This document shows, piece after piece, positions 1 to 4,289 of a stretch of DNA of 6,286 nucleotides. The stretch is taken from positions 1 to 6,286 of the forward strand of contig SYID01000024.1 of assembly GCA_005798925.1 (NCBI GenBank), in the 5' to 3' direction. How positions within the stretch are numbered: position 1 is the stretch's first letter; the number at the start of each line of letters is the position of its first letter. This stretch comes from Verrucomicrobiota bacterium (GTDB lineage: Bacteria > Verrucomicrobiota > Verrucomicrobiia > Opitutales > UBA953). The position numbers and the translations under genes are program-made. The notes below the pieces were generated by a model. It did not search any database and was not told the DNA's origin. It saw only the letters and a program-made list of their open reading frames with translations.

Positions 1-770
1 GCGGGACGATCTTCCTCGACGAGATCGGCGACATGTCGCTGCCGACGCAGACCAAGGTCCTGCGGGCCATCCAGGAAGGCGAGATCCAGCGCGTCGGCGG
101 CACGACCACGCTCAAGGTCAGCGTGCGTCTCGTCGCCGCGACCAACAAGGACCTCGAGGCGATGGTGGCCTCGCGTCAGTTCCGCGAAGACCTCTACTAC
201 CGCCTGAACGTCTTCCGCATCCGCCTGCCCGCCTTGCGCCACCGCAAGGGCGACGTGCCGCTGCTCGTCGACTACATGCTGCAACGCCAGGCCGCCGCGA
301 AGAAGCTCAAGCCGAAGCGGCTTTCGAACGAGGCGCTCGACGCGTTGCTGGCCTACGACTGGCCGGGCCACGTCCGCGAGCTCGAGAACGTGGTGCAGCG
401 GGCCAACGTGCTCGCCAAAGGCGAGACCATCCTGCCCAAGGACCTCCCGCAGGACGTCCTCCATCCGCGCAAGAGCCCGTCCCCGACCCCCCTCGCCGCC
501 GGGTCACCCGCGGCCGCCGCGCCTGCCGCCGCGGATACCCCTGTCGCCGCGGCCGGGGCGATTCCGGCCTACGATGCGATCTACCGCCACTGCCGCGCCG
601 ACGACGGCAAGGATATCCTCGTGACCATCGAGATGGAGATGATCCGCCGCGCGATGGAAGAGACCCGCGGCAACCAGCTCCGCTCGGCGATGATCTTGGG
701 CATCAACAGGTCGACGCTGAAGAAGCGCCTGCTCGAGATGCGGGAGGCCGGCATCAAGGTGTTCACTTAA
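1..770 (+). CDS. Sigma-54-dependent NtrC-family transcriptional activator, C-terminal part (5' end outside window)
   Basis: This is an enhancer-binding activator that uses ATP hydrolysis to remodel sigma-54 RNA polymerase. The open frame enters from the left edge; the first complete codon is at position 3 and reads GTIFLDEIGD, the Walker B region of the AAA+ domain. The ATG at 33 is internal. Counting from that Met, RLVAATNKDL (32-41) is the sensor I region, FREDLYYRLNVF (50-61) carries the conserved arginines, and YDWPGHVRELEN (108-119) is the sensor II motif, with His where Asn is usual. Residues about 147-178 form an Ala/Pro-rich linker. Residues 194-235 form a Fis-type helix-turn-helix (ETRGNQLRSAMILGINRSTL) very like that of NtrC. 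The receiver or other sensor domain, Walker A and the GAFTGA loop lie upstream and are not visible, so the signal is unknown. The DUF1080 gene follows 42 bp downstream with no terminator between them, so read-through is possible. Confidence 0.95.
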   Translation, partial: GTIFLDEIGDMSLPTQTKVLRAIQEGEIQRVGGTTTLKVSVRLVAATNKDLEAMVASRQFREDLYYRLNVFRIRLPALRHRKGDVPLLVDYMLQRQAAAKKLKPKRLSNEALDALLAYDWPGHVRELENVVQRANVLAKGETILPKDLPQDVLHPRKSPSPTPLAAGSPAAAAPAAADTPVAAAGAIPAYDAIYRHCRADDGKDILVTIEMEMIRRAMEETRGNQLRSAMILGINRSTLKKRLLEMREAGIKVFT

Positions 771-800
771 TCTTTGCCACCCGCCCGGAAAGGGTTTGGT

Positions 801-806
801 TGGAGA
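801..806 (+). promoter_or_regulatory. Ribosome binding site of the DUF1080 gene
   Basis: TGGAGA contains GGAG at 802-805, seven bases before the ATG at 813. This favours ATG 813 over the in-frame TTG at 774. The longer start would put 13 charged and Gly/Pro-rich residues ahead of a clean signal peptide. It is one of the few clear Shine-Dalgarno sites in the window. Confidence 0.7.
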
Positions 807-812
807 CGCCCC

Positions 813-1460
813 ATGAGCTCCTCCACCCCCCTCCGCACCACCCTGCTGGCCACGGCCGCGCTCTTCCTGAGCTCGTACGCCGCGTTCGCCGGCGAGACCA
901 TCCCGTTGTTCGACGGCAAGTCCCTCGACGGCTGGAAGGCCTCCAAGAACTCCCCCGAAGGCACCTACAAGGTCGAGGACGGCGTCCTCCAGATCCGCGG
1001 CGGCCAAGGCCACCTGTTCTTCGTCGGCGCCGACGGCAAAGCCTCCTTCACGAACTTCGATTTCAAGGCGAAGGTGAAGACCTACCCGGGCGCCAACTCG
1101 GGCCTCTACTTCCACACGGCTTACGAAGACAAAGGCTGGCCCTCCCAAGGCTACGAGTGCCAGGTCAACGGCAGCCACAAGGACATCAAGCGCACCGGCG
1201 GACTCTACGCCGTCCGCGACGTCCTCAACACGCCCGCCGCGCCGGACAACGAGTGGTTCGACTACCGCATCCGCGTCGAAGGCAAGCGCATCCAGATCTG
1301 GATCAACGGCAAGCAGACCGTCGACTTCACCGAACCGGAAGACTGGACCCCGCCCAAAGGCATGCCTGGCCGCAAGCTCGGCAGCGGGACCTTCGCCATC
1401 CAGGCCCACGACCCGGGCTGCAAGGTCGACTTCAAGGACCTCGTCGTCGAGCGCCTCTGA
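813..1460 (+). CDS. Secreted DUF1080 (3-keto-disaccharide hydrolase-like) protein
   Basis: This is a 215-residue exported protein with a single DUF1080 domain (Pfam 3-keto-disaccharide hydrolase, PF06439), a concanavalin-like beta-sandwich fold. Some family members hydrolyse 3-keto-glycosides; many are uncharacterised, so the substrate here is not known. Residues 1-26 form a signal peptide: polar start with Arg8, a hydrophobic core, and AFA before Gly27. The domain opens with the hallmark IPLFDGKSLDGWK (30-42). It continues through GANSGLYFHTAYEDKGWPSQ (93-112), GYECQVNGSH (113-122), the TGGLYAV strand (128-134), NEWFDYRIRVEGKRIQIWIN (146-165) and a closing GTFAIQAHD...VDFKDLVVERL. No lipobox is seen, so it is probably periplasmic or secreted. 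The start is fixed by the GGAG site. A strong terminator follows 20 bp after the stop. The sigma-54 activator lies just upstream, but I see no -24/-12 promoter in the 42-bp gap. Confidence 0.93.
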   Translation: MSSSTPLRTTLLATAALFLSSYAAFAGETIPLFDGKSLDGWKASKNSPEGTYKVEDGVLQIRGGQGHLFFVGADGKASFTNFDFKAKVKTYPGANSGLYFHTAYEDKGWPSQGYECQVNGSHKDIKRTGGLYAVRDVLNTPAAPDNEWFDYRIRVEGKRIQIWINGKQTVDFTEPEDWTPPKGMPGRKLGSGTFAIQAHDPGCKVDFKDLVVERL

Positions 1461-1480
1461 GCGATCGGAGGATCAAAACG

Positions 1481-1508
1481 AAAGGCGGACCGCATGGTCC
1501 GCCTTTTT
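1481..1508 (+). terminator. Intrinsic terminator between convergent genes, probably bidirectional
   Basis: AAAGGCGGACC (1481-1491) pairs perfectly with GGTCCGCCTTT (1496-1506) around a GCAT loop, and a run of five T spans 1504-1508. It ends the DUF1080 transcript. On the minus strand the same stem is followed by CGTTTTG, so it can also stop the operon whose last stop codon is at 1521-1523. Confidence 0.93.
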
Positions 1509-1520
1509 CGCGCCCCGGGT

Positions 1521-2393
1521 TCAGGCGAGCGCGCGCTCCAGCTCCGCGATGAGCCGCGCCCGCACGGGCTCGGCCAGCCCCGACAGCCGCCGCTGCTCGC
1601 CTTCGTATTCGACGCGGCCCTCCGCCGTCTCGATCGCGATGGGCCGCAGGCCGAGGGCGGAGAAGTCATACGGGCTCGCCCGCATGTCCACGGAACGCGC
1701 GACGCGCGCGAGCTCGAACGCGTCCGCGGCGAGCTCGGCCGAGACCCACGGCCACGCCTTCATCGCCCATTTGAAGAGATCCATCGTGACGTGCACGCAG
1801 CCGGGCTGCTCGTTGTCGGCGCGCGCCTCGAGCGTGGGCGCGAGCTTGTTCAGCGGCCGCGCGCCGGGCGTGAAGAAGCGGAAGGCGTCGTAGTGCGTGC
1901 AGCGCACGGGCAGGGAGCGCACGACGGCGTCGGTGCCCGCGGCGCCGAGCCGCAGCGACCAGGCGCCGTGCCGGCGCCGCCCGGCTTCGCCATAGACCAT
2001 CGCCCATTCGTGCAGGCCGAAACACCCGAGGAACGGCGCCCGCGTCGCGACAGCCCGGCAGAGCTTGAGGCTGAACGCCAGCCGGGCGGCCTGCGCCGGG
2101 TCGGGCAAGGCCGCGCGCACGAACCCGTCCGCTCCGCGGAGGAAGCGACGGCCGTCGACGAGCTCGTCGGCCTCGGCCAGCGCGACGCCGGCGCCGGGCG
2201 TCCAGCGGCGCAAGGCGGCCAGCCGGAAAGGATAATAGGTGAAGAGGAAATCCTCGATCGGGTCGCTTTCGCCGCGGCGCGACCGCTCACGCCGCGCGCC
2301 GACCAGACGATCGGCGCGGGCCGCGTGCGCCGCGCGACGTCCGCGCCAGACCGCCGGCGCGAGCGTTTCCTGACTGGCGGGCGCGACGCTCAA
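1521..2393 (-). CDS. Conserved protein of the family often labelled '3-methyladenine DNA glycosylase' (activity unproven)
   Basis: This 290-residue soluble protein resembles, from memory, a family common in actinobacteria and databased as 3-methyladenine DNA glycosylase. I see no helix-hairpin-helix GPD motif and nothing resembling the AlkA, Tag or MPG folds, so that function should not be assumed. Motifs visible are DPIEDFLFTYYP (44-55), GCFGLHEWAMVY (123-134), CTHYDAFRFFTP (165-176), EQPGCVHVTMDLFKW (195-209) and DMRASPYD (236-243). They are dense in His, Cys, Asp and Trp and look catalytic or metal-binding. The N-terminal 40 residues are Ala/Arg-rich. There is no signal peptide or membrane segment. 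The start is a TTG that shares TTGA with the stop of the upstream gamma-carbonic anhydrase gene. No Shine-Dalgarno is evident, so translation is probably coupled. There is no in-frame ATG until Met132, in the middle of the conserved region. The gene ends 13 bp from the shared terminator. Confidence 0.82.
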   Translation of the reverse strand: MSVAPASQETLAPAVWRGRRAAHAARADRLVGARRERSRRGESDPIEDFLFTYYPFRLAALRRWTPGAGVALAEADELVDGRRFLRGADGFVRAALPDPAQAARLAFSLKLCRAVATRAPFLGCFGLHEWAMVYGEAGRRRHGAWSLRLGAAGTDAVVRSLPVRCTHYDAFRFFTPGARPLNKLAPTLEARADNEQPGCVHVTMDLFKWAMKAWPWVSAELAADAFELARVARSVDMRASPYDFSALGLRPIAIETAEGRVEYEGEQRRLSGLAEPVRARLIAELERALA

Positions 2394-2965
2394 TCGAAGC
2401 GGCGGTGATGGGCGGCGACCTGCACGTACTTCTCGGCCCAGCCGGGCAACGAGGCCTGCTCATCGGAGGTGAGCGCACGCACGACCTTAGCCGGCGACCC
2501 CATGACGAGCGAACCCGGCGGAACCTGCGTGCCCTTGGTGACCAAGGAATTGGCGCCGACGATCGAGCGCGCGCCGATGACGGCCCCGTCGAGCACGGTG
2601 GCGTGCATGCCGATGAGGCATTCGTCGCCGACCACGCAGGCGTGGAGCATCGCCAGGTGCCCGACCGTGACCCGGGCGCCGACCTTGGCGGGAAGGCCGT
2701 CCGCCACATGAACCACCGCGCCGTCCTGGATGTTGCTGCCTTCGCCGATCTCGATCGGGGCGATGTCCCCCCGGAGCACCGCGCAGGGCCAGATGCTGGC
2801 CTTGGCACGGACGGTCACGTTGCCGATGACGACCGCCTTGGAGTGGACGAAGGCCGTGGCATGGACGGTCGGCCCAATCGACAGATTGCGGGTCAACTCC
2901 TTGGACAGGGCCGCCCACGGGTCGACCGGCTCCTCAAATTGTCCGCCTTGGTAGAATGGGTTCAT
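2390..2965 (-). CDS. Gamma-carbonic anhydrase-like hexapeptide-repeat protein (YrdA/PaaY type)
   Basis: This 191-residue cytoplasmic protein has a left-handed beta-helix of hexapeptide repeats, running from about residue 35 to 160, and a C-terminal helix. Family members are trimers with zinc or iron bound between subunits. Some have carbonic anhydrase activity, others act as thioesterases (PaaY) or have no known activity. The three expected metal ligands are present: His86 in DGAVVHVADG, and His103 and His108 in VTVGHLAMLHAC. Arg65 and Asp67 of the conserved RGD turn and Gln80/Asp81 of NIQDG are also present, so the active site appears intact. Residues 1-30 form a short N-terminal extension (MNPFYQGGQFEEPVDPW). 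The start ATG at 2965 has no obvious Shine-Dalgarno. It is the first gene of an operon with the downstream gene at 2393-1521 (4-base overlap) and is divergent from rplU. Confidence 0.92.
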   Translation of the reverse strand: MNPFYQGGQFEEPVDPWAALSKELTRNLSIGPTVHATAFVHSKAVVIGNVTVRAKASIWPCAVLRGDIAPIEIGEGSNIQDGAVVHVADGLPAKVGARVTVGHLAMLHACVVGDECLIGMHATVLDGAVIGARSIVGANSLVTKGTQVPPGSLVMGSPAKVVRALTSDEQASLPGWAEKYVQVAAHHRRFD

Positions 2966-3066
2966 ACCGAAGGATTAAGCCGCTACCGGTGGCAGGAAAG
3001 GCCTAACCACCCCGCCTGCCCCTCTTTTTAACCCGATTTAGTCCTAAAAACCCTGACCCGCCATCA

Positions 3067-3084
3067 CTGGTATCGATTTACCAG
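3067..3084. repeat. Perfect inverted repeat CTGGTA-N6-TACCAG
   Basis: Two 6-bp arms, CTGGTA (3067-3072) and TACCAG (3079-3084), flank the spacer TCGATT. This is an operator-like dyad, or a small hairpin, between divergent genes. There is no T-run after it, so it is not a terminator. The protein that might bind it is unknown. Confidence 0.45.
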
Positions 3085-3120
3085 CCCTAGCCCCGGCCCT
3101 GCCCCAAGCCCAGATTTGAG

Positions 3121-3141
3121 CCCACCCCTACCCCTACCCCT
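3121..3141 (-). repeat. ACCCCT tandem triplet; potential G-quadruplex on the minus strand
   Basis: The plus strand carries CCC then three head-to-tail ACCCCT units (3124-3141). The minus strand therefore has G-tracts of 4, 4, 4 and 3 separated by TA, TA and T, a tight four-tract quadruplex pattern. Further C-tracts at 3085-3112 extend the asymmetry. It lies about 65 bp before rplU. Confidence 0.6.
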
Positions 3142-3205
3142 GATCACGCGACAATTCCCCTTGCCAACCCCCCTTCAGTCCGTTTGCTCCGACCTTCCGA
3201 CAGCC

Positions 3206-3520
3206 ATGAAGGCCACATTTATCACCTCCGGTCGCCAATTCACCGTCACTCAGGGCGACATCCTCATCGTCAACCAGTACCCTGGTAAGAACGAGGGCGA
3301 CGTCCTCACGTTCGACCAGGTCCTCCTGGTCGGCGAAGGCGCCTCCGCCAAGATCGGCACCCCGACCGTCGCCGGCGCGAAGGTCACCGCCAAGATCCTT
3401 GAGAACAAGCGCGGCGAGAAGATCGACATCTTCAAGCACCGCCGCCGCAAGGGCTACTACCGCCGTCGCGGCCACCGCCAGGAACTGTCGGTGATCAAGG
3501 TCGAGTCCATCTCTGCTTAA
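3206..3520 (+). CDS. rplU: 50S ribosomal protein L21
   Basis: L21 is a 104-residue large-subunit protein that binds 23S rRNA; the usual length is about 103. The N-terminus MKATFITSGRQFTVTQGDIL matches the family's 'I.tGGkQykV..GD' start. The basic C-terminal signature is intact: FKHRRRKGYYRRRGHRQ, followed by a closing beta-strand, VIKVESI. ATG 3206 is chosen because L21 homology begins exactly there. Upstream in-frame codons from 3116 give only a Pro/Leu-rich stretch. The bases before the start (GACCTTCCGACAGCC) contain no Shine-Dalgarno, which is notable for a highly expressed gene. rpmA follows after 19 bp, the usual L21-L27 pairing. Confidence 0.97.
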   Translation: MKATFITSGRQFTVTQGDILIVNQYPGKNEGDVLTFDQVLLVGEGASAKIGTPTVAGAKVTAKILENKRGEKIDIFKHRRRKGYYRRRGHRQELSVIKVESISA

Positions 3521-3539
3521 CCCTTAACGACCTCCCACC

Positions 3540-3809
3540 ATGGCAACAAAGAAAGGCGGCGGCACTTCCTCCAACGGCCGCGACTCCACCTCCAAGCGCC
3601 TCGGCGTGAAGCTTTACAGCGGCGAATTCGCCACCGCCGGTTCGATCCTCATCCGCCAGCGCGGCACCCGCATGAACGCGGGACGCAACGTCGGCATGGG
3701 CCGCGACCACACCCTCTTCGCCAAGGCCGACGGCCTCGTCAAGTGGGACGCCGAGCACCGCAAGGTCGAGATCGTTCCGACGGCCTCCACCGCCTGCGCG
3801 ATCAAGTAA
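3540..3809 (+). CDS. rpmA: 50S ribosomal protein L27
   Basis: L27 is an 89-residue large-subunit protein whose N-terminal tail reaches the peptidyl transferase centre. The N-terminus MATKKGGGTSSNGRDSTSKR fits the family, which usually starts MAHKKAGGS. It has no cleavable Firmicute-type extension. RLGVKLYSGE, the RQRGTRMNAGRNVGMGRDHT segment and LFAKADGLVKW follow the standard order. The C-terminal tail after about residue 80 (TASTACAIK) is lineage-specific. No Shine-Dalgarno precedes the ATG (CGACCTCCCACC). It is the last gene of the rplU-rpmA operon. The GTPase gene obgE, which often follows in other bacteria, is absent here, and transcription ends at the hairpin 20 bp downstream. Confidence 0.97.
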   Translation: MATKKGGGTSSNGRDSTSKRLGVKLYSGEFATAGSILIRQRGTRMNAGRNVGMGRDHTLFAKADGLVKWDAEHRKVEIVPTASTACAIK

Positions 3810-3828
3810 GCTGCCCGTCAGCCCTCCG

Positions 3829-3861
3829 AGAAGCCGACCGCCTGGTCGGCTTCTTTGTTTT
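3829..3861 (+). terminator. Intrinsic terminator of the rplU-rpmA operon
   Basis: AGAAGCCGACC (3829-3839) pairs perfectly with GGTCGGCTTCT (3844-3854) around a GCCT loop, followed by TTGTTTT (3855-3861). The stem length and the GCNT loop closely mirror the terminator at 1481-1508. Confidence 0.95.
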
Positions 3862-3889
3862 ACGGACCACGCGACGACGCTCCCCTCCC

Positions 3890-3911
3890 CCGGGCGCGAC
3901 CCGGGCGCGAC
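3890..3911. repeat. Tandem 11-bp direct repeat CCGGGCGCGAC x2
   Basis: Two exact adjacent copies lie at 3890-3900 and 3901-3911. A third, 10-base match (CGGGCGCGAC) lies at 3936-3945, inside the last codons of the small minus-strand gene. They sit in the gap between the L27 terminator and that gene's stop codon. Function is unknown; it may be simple replication slippage in GC-rich DNA. Confidence 0.6.
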
Positions 3912-3931
3912 AGGGGCCCGTCCGTCGCGAC

Positions 3932-4195
3932 CTAGCGGGCGCGACGACGCAGGAGCTCCAAGGCCGACCGGAAGATCGATCGCGTGGAGTCGGCGTACGC
4001 GGGGTCGCGCACGACGTAGTCGCAGACACGTTCGATCGCCTCGGGTTGCGTCCCGCCGCCGCGCAGTTCGCAAGCGAGCAGCTGGAGCTTCTCGAACGAC
4101 AGATGCATGACGTCGGCGTTGGTCTCTTCGCAGAAACCGTATTCCGGATCTTCTTCCGCCTCCCGACTAGGGGTGGTGGTATGGGTGAGGTGCAT
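3932..4195 (-). CDS. Small hypothetical protein, 87 residues
   Basis: I do not recognise this protein. It starts at ATG 4195, with GAGGG nine bases upstream as a plausible ribosome binding site, and stops at TAG 3932-3934. The composition is protein-like. An acidic N-terminal third (EAEEDPEYGFCEE, 12-24) is followed by a probably helical part (MHLSFEKLQLLACELRGGG, 30-48; PEAIERVCDYVVRD, 51-64; STRSIFRSALELLRRRAR, 70-87). The C-terminal end is strongly basic. There is no signal peptide or membrane segment. It lies 94 bp downstream of the MATE gene on the same strand and may share its transcript or have its own promoter. The competing frame (4230-3802, minus) is Arg/Ser/Pro-rich and looks like a shadow. 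That it is a real gene is inference from composition and the start site. Confidence 0.6.
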   Translation of the reverse strand: MHLTHTTTPSREAEEDPEYGFCEETNADVMHLSFEKLQLLACELRGGGTQPEAIERVCDYVVRDPAYADSTRSIFRSALELLRRRAR

Positions 4196-4222
4196 TGGGG
4201 TGCGCCCTCAAGGCTATGCCCG

Positions 4223-4244
4223 GGCGGCAAGCCGCAAGGCCGCC
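4223..4244. repeat. GC-rich inverted repeat upstream of the small gene
   Basis: GGCGGC (4223-4228) and GCCGCC (4239-4244) are inverted around a 10-bp spacer. An alternative nested pairing is GCGGC-AA-GCCGC (4224-4235). It falls in the 5' leader of the 87-residue gene, with no T-run on either side. It may be a leader hairpin or chance GC-rich symmetry. Confidence 0.35.
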
Positions 4245-4251
4245 TAAGTTA

Positions 4252-4288
4252 AGAAACGCCGTCCGCGCCGTGACAAGGAGGTGACGGC
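4252..4288 (-). terminator. Possible weak terminator after the MATE gene
   Basis: Reading the minus strand just past the MATE stop, GCCGTC (4288-4283) can pair with GACGGC (4263-4258), followed by GTTTCTT. The loop is long (19 bases) and the T-run broken, so any termination would be partial. A competing, shorter pairing of GCCGT with ACGGC uses the same 5' arm. Confidence 0.25.
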
Positions 4289-4289
4289 C

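Larger units (their letters stand above)
2966..3205. promoter_or_regulatory. Divergent intergenic region between the gamma-carbonic anhydrase operon and rplU-rpmA
   Basis: This 240-bp gap must hold promoters for both directions, but I cannot assign a confident -35/-10 pair. An AT-rich patch at 3025-3050 contains TTTTTA (3025-3030) and its inverse TAAAAA (3045-3050) separated by 14 bp, the best candidate for promoter melting. To its right lie an inverted repeat (3067-3084) and a very C-rich stretch (3085-3141). The last 65 bp before rplU are pyrimidine-rich, with no purine-rich ribosome binding site ahead of the ATG at 3206. The frame stays open back to a TTG at 3116, but that segment is Pro/Leu-rich and does not resemble L21. 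Confidence 0.5.

Noticed and set aside
774..812. Extended start of the DUF1080 protein at TTG 774
   Set aside because: ATG 813 has GGAG at the right spacing and yields a standard signal peptide.
504..1409. 301-residue minus-strand open frame
   Set aside because: It lies antisense to the DUF1080 gene and the activator's Fis domain. Low-complexity Val/Ala/Gly/Asp composition.
1494..2408. 304-residue plus-strand open frame
   Set aside because: Antisense to the conserved gene at 2393-1521, Arg/Ala/Gly-rich with no recognisable motifs, and its start lies in the terminator stem.
2802..2824. TTGGCAC...TTGCC resembling a sigma-54 promoter
   Set aside because: The gap between the two elements is far longer than the fixed spacing sigma-54 needs, and it lies within coding sequence.
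2405..3031. 208-residue plus-strand open frame opposite the hexapeptide protein
   Set aside because: The minus strand encodes an intact gamma-carbonic anhydrase fold with all metal ligands; the plus frame is Asp/Arg/Gly/His-rich with no family resemblance.
3116..3205. 30-residue N-terminal extension of L21 from a TTG at 3116
   Set aside because: L21 homology starts exactly at ATG 3206. The extension is Pro/Leu-rich and overlaps the ACCCCT repeat.
3802..4230. 142-residue minus-strand frame overlapping the small gene
   Set aside because: Arg/Ser/Pro-rich shadow that runs through the L27 terminator into the rpmA stop codon.
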